Of a stretch of DNA of 45,968 nucleotides, positions 34,615 to 43,017 are shown in pieces. The number at the start of each line of letters is the position of its first letter. The stretch's first letter is position 1. The translations under genes were made by a program, and so were the position numbers. The stretch spans positions 1 to 45,968 of the forward strand of contig JASLHF010000241.1 of assembly GCA_030152275.1 (NCBI GenBank). The letters run 5' to 3'. A model generated the notes under the pieces. That model searched no databases. It was not told the origin of the DNA and saw only the letters and a list, made by a program, of their open reading frames with translations. This DNA is from Acinetobacter sp. GTDB lineage: Bacteria > Pseudomonadota > Gammaproteobacteria > Pseudomonadales > Moraxellaceae.

Positions 34615-35612
34615 AGCGCCTCCGTTTCTGCTAAACCGAAAGAGGATAGCGGTATGGCATTTTTCAGCTGCATTTCACCGGCGGCAATTCGTTTTTTTAA
34701 ATAGTTAAAGGTTTGTGCAGTCTGGTTAAATAAATGCTCACCGCCAACCAAGGGTGCATATTTAGGTGTTTCTGCACTGTTCACTGGTGCAATGACATGG
34801 TCGTAGTTGCAGCCGCAGAACAGCGGAAATGAAAAGCGTTCTTCCTGTACTTTTTTAACTCGATGCTTCGTTGCCAAATATTTGCCATTGGATAAAATTT
34901 CCATCATGTCGCCAATATTCATGACCAAGGTCTTGTCTAGTACAGGTATATCAATCCATTCACCTTGCTTATTCAGTACTTGCAGTCCCGGCGCAGTTGG
35001 CAAAAGCAAGGTAAAACATTCATAGTCCGTATGCGCACCGATACCTTCTGCATCCTGTGCTTCGGCGTTGAATGGATAATGAATCAGGCGCAGTTGACTG
35101 GGCGCATCTTGAATGCAGTGGTCAAAAATATTTTCTGGCTGTGCTAGCGCCAGTGCGAAGGCGCGGAAAATTTGGTCACCTATAGCCTTTAAATGGCGGT
35201 AATAAGCAGAAACCACAGGTTTAAATTTGGGAAACTCCGGCCACTGTGTCGGCCCAAGCAGAGGGCAGTCGGTTCGGCTGCCTTGGTAGTCATAGTTAAT
35301 ATCGTAGGCCTCTTTCAAATCATAACTATGGCCGGCAAACTGTTCTTCGCCAATAGGCACATAACCGCTATGATTTTTTGAATTACCAATATAGTTTTGA
35401 AGTTTGTCTTCTAGCGGTTGCTGAAAATAGGCTTGCGCAACGCTTAGCAAATCCTGCATTGCTAGGCTATTCAGCTGTTCGCCGCGAATGTAGAGAAATC
35501 CAACCTCTTTACAGGCTTGATCCAGTGCCGCTGCGACCTGCATCCGGTCTTCAAGACGGCGGCTATTGAGCAAGCTGATATCCACCATGGGCAATACATA
35601 TTCTGTATTCAT
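34611..35612 (-). CDS. Isopenicillin-N-synthase-like Fe(II)/2-oxoglutarate oxygenase
   Basis: A 333-residue non-haem iron oxygenase. An N-terminal DIOX_N domain (about 8-115) leads into the double-stranded beta-helix with iron ligands His194 and Asp196 (GAHTDY) and His250 (ATKHRV), and Arg259-x-Ser261 (RFSFPLF) for 2-oxoglutarate. All key residues are present, so it should be active. AAGGAC lies 8 nt before the ATG. It follows the ABC ATPase gene by 74 bp on the same strand, so the importer may feed its substrate. The substrate is not readable; relatives hydroxylate or desaturate amino acids, peptides and N-containing small molecules. Confidence 0.85.
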   Translation of the reverse strand: MNTEYVLPMVDISLLNSRRLEDRMQVAAALDQACKEVGFLYIRGEQLNSLAMQDLLSVAQAYFQQPLEDKLQNYIGNSKNHSGYVPIGEEQFAGHSYDLKEAYDINYDYQGSRTDCPLLGPTQWPEFPKFKPVVSAYYRHLKAIGDQIFRAFALALAQPENIFDHCIQDAPSQLRLIHYPFNAEAQDAEGIGAHTDYECFTLLLPTAPGLQVLNKQGEWIDIPVLDKTLVMNIGDMMEILSNGKYLATKHRVKKVQEERFSFPLFCGCNYDHVIAPVNSAETPKYAPLVGGEHLFNQTAQTFNYLKKRIAAGEMQLKNAIPLSSFGLAETEAL

Positions 35613-35686
35613 CCGACTGTCCTTTGTTGGCCGTCCAACTGTGATGACATCTTTTGGGCCGTCCCAAAGACCTTGTACTGAAAAAC

Positions 35687-36580
35687 TTATTTTCTGCTGG
35701 AGATTTGCGTCATCCGTGGAATTTTCGGCAAATTTTCTAAAGCAGGATCTAATTCGTCTTCATCAGCATGGACTAAATAATCCACGCGCTGACGCAGTTT
35801 CTTAAACTCAGGCGTGAGCATCACCTCAGCATCACGCGGGCGGGGCAAATCAACTTCAATAATTTCTTTAATCTCACCGGGATTGGCTTTTAATGCCACG
35901 ATGCGGTCTGCAAGTAAAATAGCTTCATCCATATCATGGGTGACAAAAATAATAGTGATGTCGATGTTTTGCCAAAGATCCATTAAATGGCGTTGCATTT
36001 TTTGCCGGGTATGCGGGTCGAGTGCACCAAATGGTTCATCCATCAGCAAAATTTTGGGTTCATTGACTAAGGCACGCGCAATCGCAACACGCTGTTTCAT
36101 CCCGCCAGAAAGCTCATGCGGATACTGATTTTCGTATTTCTCCAAGCCAATAATATTGATCCATTCGCGTGCATGCGCTTCAGCAGTGGCTTGACTTTGA
36201 CCTTTCATTTTAGGCCCAAACATCACGTTTTCTTTCACGGTTTTCCATGGGAATAAGGTATAGCCCTGAAACACCATGCCGCGTTCTGGACTCGGCCCCA
36301 AGATTGGCTGTCCATCAACCAAAATCTCCCCACTGCTATACGGATCGAGTCCTGCCACCACACGGCTAAACGTGGATTTACCGCAGCCAGATGGCCCAAT
36401 CACGCAAATAAACTCGCGTTTATGAATTTTTAAATCTATAGCATTCAAAATGGTGCGTTCAGTTTTGCCATGTTTAAACGATTGTGTCAGCTGCTTGGCT
36501 TCTAAAATGACTGGGCGTTGATAAATATGGTCAAAATATTCACGAGCATCAAATTCTGCGTTTTGAGAGTTGTTTTGCAT
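35687..36580 (-). CDS. NitT/TauT-type ABC importer ATPase
   Basis: A 297-residue ATPase of the TauB/SsuB/NrtD group. Walker A GPSGCGKST (62-70), Q-loop VFQGYTLFPW, signature LSGGMKQR, Walker B ILLMDEPFGALD and switch His in FVTHDMDEA are all visible. An N-terminal 20-residue extension and an acidic C-terminal tail are longer than usual. I chose the ATG at 36580 with GGGAG 8 nt upstream; it overlaps the permease stop as TAATG, so the pair is translationally coupled. It powers the adjacent permease. Confidence 0.9.
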   Translation of the reverse strand: MQNNSQNAEFDAREYFDHIYQRPVILEAKQLTQSFKHGKTERTILNAIDLKIHKREFICVIGPSGCGKSTFSRVVAGLDPYSSGEILVDGQPILGPSPERGMVFQGYTLFPWKTVKENVMFGPKMKGQSQATAEAHAREWINIIGLEKYENQYPHELSGGMKQRVAIARALVNEPKILLMDEPFGALDPHTRQKMQRHLMDLWQNIDITIIFVTHDMDEAILLADRIVALKANPGEIKEIIEVDLPRPRDAEVMLTPEFKKLRQRVDYLVHADEDELDPALENLPKIPRMTQISSRK

Positions 36581-37524
36581 TAGTTTGCTCCCGCTTTCCA
36601 TTTAAATAGACGTTGACCCAATTTCATTAAAATCACATCGCAAATTAAACCAATCACACCAATAATCAGGATGGCTGCGAACACATTGTCAAAGTGCTGA
36701 TAACGCGCTTGTTGGGTAATAAACCATGTAATACCTGATGTACTGCCGATCAGTTCAGCCACGATTAAGTACGTCCATGCCCAGCCTAAAAGCACGCGTA
36801 AATTACGGTAAATTTCAGGCAACGCCGCAGGAATAACCACATGAAATAAGCTTTTCAGTTTATTGGTGCCCAAGGTAAAGCCCGCTTCAATCAGGCTTCG
36901 ATCCACCAAGCGTGTGGTATTGGCAATAATCAGGATTTGTTGGAACAGCGTACCAATCACAATAATGGCAATCTTCGGCGCATCATTAATACCCAAAATG
37001 GCAACTGCCAGTGCGCCAAAAGCAGGCGCAGGTAAATAACGGAAAAACTCTACGAAAGGTTCAACTAATTGGGAAATTTTATTGGAAAAGCCACATAGAA
37101 TTCCCAAAGGTAAACCCACAATGGATGAGATAAAAAATGCAGTAAACACCAACTTAATACTATGCCACAGGCTTTCATGAAACCACGGAGCATTGGCTTG
37201 AACAGGCGCCGTGGTAAATGCGGTGACTAATGCTTTTGCCACTTCATGCGGTGCAGGCAGATAGATTGGATTGACCAAAATTCCTTGCGGTGGGGCTTGA
37301 CCGCTATCGACAGCGGTCTGGGCTTCAGCATAAAAAATGGCTTTATCTACACGGCTATCGATTTGTAAAAAAGGTACGCTGCCTGAATTGGTGATTTGTA
37401 CTTGCGGATGCCAAATAAAGGGTAAATAGCTGACAGCACACCAAATCAGAATTGGTATTAAAAAAGACCCTAAACCCAGCAACACTTTGTTTTTTGGGCT
37501 AAGTTCGCGTGCAACGTAGCTCAT
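36580..37524 (-). CDS. NitT/TauT-type ABC importer permease
   Basis: A 314-residue inner-membrane permease of the TauC/SsuC family. An N-terminal helix (about 13-35) is followed by a soluble loop of about 80 residues (to 115) that is longer than in TauC and contains polar, beta-like sequence. Five further helices surround the EAA-type motif (LVDRSLIEAGFTLGTNKLKSLFHVVIPAALPE in pieces). First gene of the minus-strand cluster. No periplasmic binding protein gene is found in the 360 bp upstream or anywhere in the window, so it must lie elsewhere or be dispensable. Confidence 0.88.
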   Translation of the reverse strand: MSYVARELSPKNKVLLGLGSFLIPILIWCAVSYLPFIWHPQVQITNSGSVPFLQIDSRVDKAIFYAEAQTAVDSGQAPPQGILVNPIYLPAPHEVAKALVTAFTTAPVQANAPWFHESLWHSIKLVFTAFFISSIVGLPLGILCGFSNKISQLVEPFVEFFRYLPAPAFGALAVAILGINDAPKIAIIVIGTLFQQILIIANTTRLVDRSLIEAGFTLGTNKLKSLFHVVIPAALPEIYRNLRVLLGWAWTYLIVAELIGSTSGITWFITQQARYQHFDNVFAAILIIGVIGLICDVILMKLGQRLFKWKAGAN

Positions 37525-37802
37525 ATATGCCGCCCCTCAATATTACAATTTTAATAAAACGTAATACTGCTTAAGCAAATACAGTGCCAATGGCGCAGAG
37601 CATAAATCGATTATTTAATTTAAGTTATTGTTTTAAAATGCTTTATTAAAACAATTAGGATGCTGTTAAAATTGCAGCTGCTATAATTTAAAGCAGTTGC
37701 AGTAAAATAGCGCATGTCATCGGTGCAGCGCTTTGGGCTGTGAATGGTTAATGTGCCATCAGCAGATCGCCCTCAGCCTTATAGCTTTTTTAAGGTATTG
37801 GT
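37525..37802. other. Promoter region of the importer cluster, no gene seen
   Basis: About 280 AT-rich bases. The promoter of the permease-ATPase-oxygenase operon should lie here. No reading frame or clear operator is evident. Confidence 0.45.
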
Positions 37803-37907
37803 GCTGATTTAAGCCAATATTGCTGAAAATTAAGCTATAAACTGAAAGTTAAGCCATAGATTGATCGTTAAAACCATAAACTAACAGCTAAGCCATAAGC
37901 TGATCAT
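37803..37907 (-). repeat. Degenerate approx. 20-bp tandem repeat at and beyond the sirtuin 3' end
   Basis: On the plus strand, units of 19-20 bp of the form CTGAaagTTAAGCCATAaa begin near 37822, 37842, 37861, 37881 and 37900, with a partial copy near 37803. The unit at 37881-37899, together with the following bases, contains the stop and last codons of the sirtuin gene, so the array looks like repeated, diverged copies of the gene's 3' terminus. Confidence 0.65.
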
Positions 37908-38586
37908 AAAGCGTCTGCATGCCCGCAGTCGCGGTTTGCGCTATCAGCTGATACTGTTTCGGCACACGCAAATGGTCGGCTTTCGGGTCAATATAATAAG
38001 CCGTGCAATTGGCTGAAATGTCATGCACCAAGCCCGCAACCGGATATACGGCCAAACTGGTGCCAATCACAATAAAAATATCTGCGTGCTGTACGGCAAG
38101 GTTGGCTTGTTCATAGGCAGGCACCGCTTCGCCAAACCACACAACATGTGGGCGCAGCGGATAGCCGGCAGGACAAAAATCTTTTTGCAAATTCAATTCT
38201 GCACCGTGTATGGGATAAAACTCCTGCGAATATTGGGCATTCGGCCCAGAGCTTTTGGCAAGGCGGATATTGCCGTGCAGATGCAGCACATGCTGGTTGC
38301 CAGCACGTTCATGCAGGTCATCAATATTTTGGGTAATGACCTGTACTGCATATTTTTGTTCTAAAGCCGCAATCAGTTTGTGTGCGGTATTGGGCTCGGC
38401 TGCCATAATATTTTTTCTGCGCTCATTATAAAAGCGCTGCACCAATTCAGGATTTTTCGCCCAAGCTTCCGGCGTTGCAACATCTTCAATGCGGTGCTGT
38501 TCCCATAAACCGCCGCCATCGCGAAAGGTCTGAATGCCGCTTTCGGTACTCATGCCGGCACCAGAAAACACCGTAATTTTTTTCAT
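37888..38586 (-). CDS. Sirtuin (NAD-dependent protein deacylase), zinc-site-poor
   Basis: Removes acyl groups from lysine using NAD+. The 232 residues carry the NAD-binding GAGMSTESGIQTFRDGGGLW, QNIDDLHERAG, the catalytic His in HLHG, and VVWFGE and GTSLAVYPVAG. Tyr53 and Arg56 (RFYNERRK) match the class III pair that recognises succinyl or malonyl lysine (E. coli CobB Tyr92/Arg95). Unlike CobB, the zinc module (between HLHG and RPHVVWF) has only one Cys (KDFCPAG) instead of four, so zinc is probably not bound. The ATG is at the 5' end of the conserved domain, with no N-terminal extension. Its 3' end is embedded in a degenerate repeat. Confidence 0.88.
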   Translation of the reverse strand: MKKITVFSGAGMSTESGIQTFRDGGGLWEQHRIEDVATPEAWAKNPELVQRFYNERRKNIMAAEPNTAHKLIAALEQKYAVQVITQNIDDLHERAGNQHVLHLHGNIRLAKSSGPNAQYSQEFYPIHGAELNLQKDFCPAGYPLRPHVVWFGEAVPAYEQANLAVQHADIFIVIGTSLAVYPVAGLVHDISANCTAYYIDPKADHLRVPKQYQLIAQTATAGMQTLYDQLMA

Positions 38587-38914
38587 GTCAGCCTGCCTAT
38601 ATTTTTAAATCGGATAGAGCTACTTTTTAAATGATTGACCAGTATAGCTTAAGGGCAGCACATTATTTTGCCCAATGCTATGACGCTCAAAACAGCATGA
38701 CGCAGATAAATGGATTATCCTTAGTCTTGCGCTAAGCTTAAGACTTTTTATTTAAGCATTTTAAATATTGCAACTTTTTGAAAATTGAAGCTTTTAAATT
38801 GAGCTTGTTGAAATCAATTTATTACAACTTATAACAACATCATCGTATCCATAAACATCTCCCATAAGCACTCAAAGTTCTAAAAAACATTCGGACATGA
38901 GGAACGCTGTTATT
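38587..38914. other. Intergenic region, no gene seen
   Basis: About 330 bp between the sirtuin start and the gcdR end. AT-rich, with no clear reading frame or terminator. The sirtuin promoter should be here. Confidence 0.45.
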
Positions 38915-38961
38915 TAAATTCCTGCATGACACAATTATTTTAATTCCTGCATGACCCAATT
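38915..38961 (-). repeat. 25-bp duplication of the gcdR 3' end
   Basis: ATTCCTGCATGACMCAATT occurs at 38918-38936 and again at about 38943-38961, with one mismatch. The second copy encodes the last residues of gcdR (WVMQELK). The first lies just past the stop. The 25-bp period is not a multiple of three. Confidence 0.75.
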
Positions 38962-39861
38962 CACAAAAGTTTGGATATGTGGCGTGCTGTCTTGAACGGA
39001 ATGCACCAAATAATATTGACGGCTGCCTTGCATTTTCTTGCTGGAAGCAATCACCAATTGATTGTTTTGCAGTTCAGACTCAATCAGCATTTGCGGAATC
39101 ATCGCCATGCCCATATTGTGGCTGGCAGCCACCGCCAGCATGGAAAACAGTTCGTGACGCTGCCCGTCAAAAGGTTTGGCATGCTGCATTTGGTGCGACT
39201 CAAACCATTCTTGCCAAATAGTCGGGCGAGTAGTCTGCTGCAGCAGCGGCAGCTGCATTAATTCATCGTCGCTTAAATCGAAGCTGTGTGCGCCAGTCAT
39301 TTCAGCATGTGGAAAATACTGCTGAATCAGCTGCGGCGAACAGACCGGCACGGCTTCTTCGTCCATTAAATAGTGCGCCTGAATGCCCGGCCAATGTTCA
39401 ATCTGCTGCTGTGTGCCGGCAAATATCGCGGCATCAAAAATATTGTCATGAAATAAAAACGGTTTGGTGCTGGTTTCTAAATGCACGGTAATTTCAGGAT
39501 GCATTTCATTAAATTTATGCAATTTCGGCAGCAGCCAGCGCGTTGCAAAGGTCGGCACTACACCTATTTTAAGCGTGCCACCCAAGCCTTTATGCGACAT
39601 GAGGTCTGCTGTGGTTTTTTCGATGCCAAGCAAAAGCGGCTTAATGTTTTTGGCATATTGCCTGCCAGCTTCCGTCAGTTCGACGCCGTGGCGGGTACGG
39701 CTAAATAACTGCACACCTAAATAATCTTCCAGCTGTTGAATTTGGCGTGATACTGCGCTTTGGGTAATGAATAATTCCTGTGAAGCATGGGTATAGCTGG
39801 AATGCTTGGCTGCTGATTCAAAACAAATCAGGCTTTGCAAAGAGGGAATATTGCGCCGCAT
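38935..39861 (-). CDS. gcdR: LysR-family regulator of glutarate degradation (GcvA-like)
   Basis: A 308-residue LysR regulator with helix-turn-helix SYTHASQELFITQSAVSRQI and a RQIQQLEDYLGVQLFSR hinge helix, of the GcvA/GcdR branch. It is divergent from gcdH, and in Pseudomonas a LysR protein GcdR controls the gcdH operon, hence the symbol. I chose the ATG at 39861 (MRRNIPSLQS), with AAGGA 8-9 nt upstream. The longer frame from 39951 adds a hydrophobic stretch that runs through the shared regulatory region. Its 3' end is duplicated just past the stop. Confidence 0.82.
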   Translation of the reverse strand: MRRNIPSLQSLICFESAAKHSSYTHASQELFITQSAVSRQIQQLEDYLGVQLFSRTRHGVELTEAGRQYAKNIKPLLLGIEKTTADLMSHKGLGGTLKIGVVPTFATRWLLPKLHKFNEMHPEITVHLETSTKPFLFHDNIFDAAIFAGTQQQIEHWPGIQAHYLMDEEAVPVCSPQLIQQYFPHAEMTGAHSFDLSDDELMQLPLLQQTTRPTIWQEWFESHQMQHAKPFDGQRHELFSMLAVAASHNMGMAMIPQMLIESELQNNQLVIASSKKMQGSRQYYLVHSVQDSTPHIQTFVNWVMQELK

Positions 39862-39876
39862 TGATAAAATCCTTTT

Positions 39877-40020
39877 ATATGCTGGTATCACAAAATAGCA
39901 TATAAGAATGATTTTCATATGCTGCAATGCGCTAAAAATAAGGCATAGCAACTGACAATGCAGTAGCAGAAATGCTTATTTTGATAAAAGTAAATTTAAG
40001 ATATGCGTACTGCGCATATC
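39877..40020. promoter_or_regulatory. Probable GcdR operator region with five ATATGC half-sites
   Basis: ATATGCT lies at 39877-39883, its complement at 39897-39903 and ATATGCT again at 39917-39923, evenly 20 bp apart. Nearer gcdH, GATATGCG (40000-40007) and CGCATATC (40013-40020) form a perfect 8-bp dyad with a 5-nt spacer, the size of a LysR T-N11-A site. The spacing suggests binding on one face of the helix. Function is inferred. Confidence 0.6.
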
Positions 40021-40106
40021 TGCATGCGAATTTATCGTTTGAATGAAATACTTTTCACCCATAGCATCGAATAAAACAAAGAAAGCCTGATAAAGCAGAG
40101 GAAGCG

Positions 40107-41327
40107 ATGAATCAAATGGTCAATGTAAAAAAAGCGAAGGTTCAATTTAACTGGCAAGATCCATTTTTATTGGAACAGCAGCTCACTGAAGAAGAACGCA
40201 TGATTCGCGATACTGCGCATGCTTATTGCCAAGACCGTTTACAGCCGCGCGTGCTGGAACAGTTCCGCCATGAAACAACCGATCCGGCAATTTTCCGTGA
40301 AATGGGTGAACTTGGCTTGCTCGGCCCAACCATTCCAGAACAATACGGCGGTGCAGGTTTAAATTATGTCAGCTATGGCTTAGTAGCGCGTGAAATTGAA
40401 TATGTGGATTCAGGCTACCGTTCAATGGCCAGTGTGCAAAGTTCTTTGGTCATGGTGCCGATCAATGAATTTGGTTCAGAAGAACAAAAACAGAAATATC
40501 TGCCAAAATTGGCAACTGGCGAATACATTGGCTGTTTCGGTTTAACTGAACCTGATCACGGTTCAGATCCGGGCAGCATGATCAGCCGCGCGAAAAAAGT
40601 GGATGGCGGTTACCGTTTAACCGGCGCAAAAATGTGGATTACCAACAGTCCAATTGCCGATGTATTTGTGGTTTGGGCCAAAGAAGTATCTGCTGAGGGC
40701 AATGTCGGTGACATTCGCGGCTTTATTTTAGAAAAAGGCTGGGAAGGGCTGTCAGCTCCGGCAATTCACGGTAAAGTCGGCCTACGCGCTTCAATCACCG
40801 GTGAAATTGTGATGGACAACGTGTTTGTTCCAGAAGAAAACGCATTTCCAGAAGTCCGCGGTTTAAAAGGCCCATTTACCTGCCTAAATAGTGCGCGTTA
40901 CGGCATTGCTTGGGGCGCAATGGGCGCAGCGGAATTCTGCTGGCACACCGCGCATCAATACACAATGGACCGTAAACAGTTTGGCCGTCCGTTAGCAGCC
41001 AATCAGCTGATTCAAAAGAAACTGGCAGACATGCAAACTGAAATTGCGCTCGGCTTGCAAGCAGCGCTGCGTTTTGGCCGAATGAAAGACGAAGGCATTG
41101 CCGCAGTTGAAGGCACATCGTTAATTAAACGCAATAACTGCGGTAAAGCATTGGACATTGCCCGTGTTGCACGTGACATGCTCGGCGGCAACGGCATTTC
41201 AGATGAGTTTGGCATTGCGCGCCATTTGGTGAATTTAGAAGTGGTCAACACCTATGAAGGTACACACGATGTGCATGCCTTGATTCTTGGCCGTGCACAA
41301 ACCGGTATCGCTGCATTCGGTAACTAA
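40107..41327 (+). CDS. gcdH: Glutaryl-CoA dehydrogenase
   Basis: An FAD enzyme that oxidises and decarboxylates glutaryl-CoA to crotonyl-CoA in lysine, tryptophan and glutarate breakdown. The 406 residues match GcdH: SGYRSMASVQSSLVM with the substrate-carboxylate Arg, GLTEPDHGSDP, and the catalytic base Glu384 in YEGTHDVHALILGRA, the typical GcdH ending. GAGGAAGCG precedes the ATG. Divergent from gcdR, and followed by a transporter gene and the CoA-transferase gcdG. Confidence 0.95.
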   Translation: MNQMVNVKKAKVQFNWQDPFLLEQQLTEEERMIRDTAHAYCQDRLQPRVLEQFRHETTDPAIFREMGELGLLGPTIPEQYGGAGLNYVSYGLVAREIEYVDSGYRSMASVQSSLVMVPINEFGSEEQKQKYLPKLATGEYIGCFGLTEPDHGSDPGSMISRAKKVDGGYRLTGAKMWITNSPIADVFVVWAKEVSAEGNVGDIRGFILEKGWEGLSAPAIHGKVGLRASITGEIVMDNVFVPEENAFPEVRGLKGPFTCLNSARYGIAWGAMGAAEFCWHTAHQYTMDRKQFGRPLAANQLIQKKLADMQTEIALGLQAALRFGRMKDEGIAAVEGTSLIKRNNCGKALDIARVARDMLGGNGISDEFGIARHLVNLEVVNTYEGTHDVHALILGRAQTGIAAFGN

Positions 41328-41344
41328 GTTTTAAAACCGTCTAG

Positions 41345-41376
41345 AGATGCTCATTGATGGGCATCTTTAGGAGTTT
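41345..41376 (+). terminator. Weak terminator after gcdH
   Basis: AGATGC (41345-41350) pairs with GCATCT (41361-41366), with four inner pairs including one G-U. Six T follow after a 7-nt gap (TTAGGAG), so termination may be partial, allowing some read-through to the transporter gene. Confidence 0.45.
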
Positions 41377-41458
41377 TTTGCGTCAAAAAATATGAAGATA
41401 ATTTGTCACAGTAAAGGATTCATCGTGAAATACTCTTGTAAATCTGCAGGTTGCTGAA

Positions 41459-41502
41459 TTGCTGTGCTGGCTTAAACAATGAATGTTAACTTAGCACAGC
41501 AA
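41459..41502. repeat. 10-bp inverted repeat upstream of the AAHS transporter
   Basis: TTGCTGTGCT (41459-41468) and AGCACAGCAA (41493-41502) are perfect inverted arms, 24 bp apart, with TTAA at both sides of the interior. It may be an operator or an RNA stem; no T run follows. Confidence 0.5.
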
Positions 41503-41560
41503 AACTTAGAAAAATAATAATAAGCATCAGTTCGGCGCAGAGACATAGGAATGTCGATGA

Positions 41561-41580
41561 CTCATTTGGGAAAATGAGGT
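41561..41580 (+). promoter_or_regulatory. Hairpin covering the ribosome site of the AAHS transporter gene
   Basis: CTCATTT (41561-41567) pairs with AAATGAG (41572-41578). The 3' arm includes most of TGAGGT, the likely ribosome-binding site of the gene starting at 41590. Possible translational control, by inference. Confidence 0.4.
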
Positions 41581-41589
41581 AAATGGATA

Positions 41590-43017
41590 ATGAGCAATGA
41601 AATGCACAATGGCGCAGGCGCGCTGAAACTGCCAAGCAATGTCGGCACCATCCACCGGATTACCAGTAACACATGGAAGATGGCGTTTATTTTCGCCTTT
41701 GTTTCACTGGTGATTGATGGCATAGACATTATGCTGCTGTCATTTAGTTTAACTAGTTTAAAAGCCGAATTTGGCTTAACCACCTTTCAGGCCGGCATGC
41801 TCGGCAGTTCATCGCTGGCGGGTATGGCACTGGGCGGCATTTCTGGCGGATGGGCCTGCGACAAATTCGGTCGGGTGAAAACCATTGCTTGGTCAGTGGT
41901 ATTTTTTTCCATCATGACCTGTATTCTGGGTTTGACGCAAAGCTATGAGCAATTTTTAATTCTGCGTTTTATTGGCGCATTCGGTTTGGGTTCGCTGTAC
42001 ATGGCGTGTAATACGCTGATGGCAGAATATGTGCCAACCAAATACCGTACGACCGTGCTGGGCACACTGCAAACGGGTCAGACCGTGGGCTATATTGTGG
42101 CGACTTTATTGGCAGGCGCGATTATTCCGGAACACGGCTGGCGCATGCTGTTTTACGTGACCATTGTACCGGCAGCATTTGCGTTGATCTTCATGCGTTT
42201 TGTGCCTGAGCCAAAGTCTTGGCAAGAAGCCAAAATTGAGCAGATGAAACGCCGCAGTTTAAATCTAGACCTTACACCGCAAATGGCTGCTGCCGAAAAA
42301 GCGCCATCGGAAAGTATTTATAAGCGAATTTTTGGACACACGAATCACCGCAAAATGTTCTTGTTATGGATGTCGACAGCGGCCTTCCTTCAGTTTGGTT
42401 ATTACGGCGTAAACAACTGGATGCCGACCTATTTAGAAACTGAACTGAGCATGAATTTTAAAGCCATGACCGGTTATATGGTGGGTGCATATACCGCGAT
42501 GATCTTGGGTAAAATCCTTGCCGGTTATGCCGCGGATAAATTTGGCCGCCGCATCACTTTTGTGTTTGGTACGGTGGCAACGGCTGCATTCCTGCCAATC
42601 ATCATTTTCTATAACACGCCAAACAATATTGCATATTTATTGGTGACTTTCGGTTTCTTATACGGCATTCCATACGGCGTAAATGCCACTTATATGGCGG
42701 AAAGTTTTTCTACCGATGTGCGCGGTACAGCCATTGGCGGCGCATACAACATGGGGCGTTTAGGCGCAGCCATTGCTCCGGCAACCATTGGTTTTATTGC
42801 CGCAGGCGGTTCATTCACCATGGCATTTATTGTGATGGGCGCAGCGTACTTTATTGCGGGTGTGATTCCGGGCTTCTTTATTCGTGAACGTCAATACGAC
42901 CCGCAGCAGGCGACGTTGTCTGCAGATGCTGAGGTCGAGGAGAAAAAGCAGGACATGGATGCACAGGCACAAACTGAGCTAAAAAAAGCCAATAGCAAAA
43001 CCGCTGCAACGGGATAA
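41590..43017 (+). CDS. MFS transporter, AAHS (aromatic/organic acid:H+ symporter) family
   Basis: A 475-residue twelve-helix inner-membrane symporter. The N-terminal VIDGIDIMLLSFSL with its membrane Asp residues, the motif A CDKFGRVKT and its repeat ADKFGRRIT mark the AAHS family of organic acid importers. The hydrophilic C-terminal tail (about 40 residues, Ala/Gln/Lys/Glu-rich) is longer than usual. Its place between gcdH and gcdG suggests import of glutarate or a related dicarboxylate or 5-carbon acid rather than an aromatic acid, but the substrate is inferred from context. The ribosome site lies within a small hairpin. Confidence 0.85.
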   Translation: MSNEMHNGAGALKLPSNVGTIHRITSNTWKMAFIFAFVSLVIDGIDIMLLSFSLTSLKAEFGLTTFQAGMLGSSSLAGMALGGISGGWACDKFGRVKTIAWSVVFFSIMTCILGLTQSYEQFLILRFIGAFGLGSLYMACNTLMAEYVPTKYRTTVLGTLQTGQTVGYIVATLLAGAIIPEHGWRMLFYVTIVPAAFALIFMRFVPEPKSWQEAKIEQMKRRSLNLDLTPQMAAAEKAPSESIYKRIFGHTNHRKMFLLWMSTAAFLQFGYYGVNNWMPTYLETELSMNFKAMTGYMVGAYTAMILGKILAGYAADKFGRRITFVFGTVATAAFLPIIIFYNTPNNIAYLLVTFGFLYGIPYGVNATYMAESFSTDVRGTAIGGAYNMGRLGAAIAPATIGFIAAGGSFTMAFIVMGAAYFIAGVIPGFFIRERQYDPQQATLSADAEVEEKKQDMDAQAQTELKKANSKTAATG

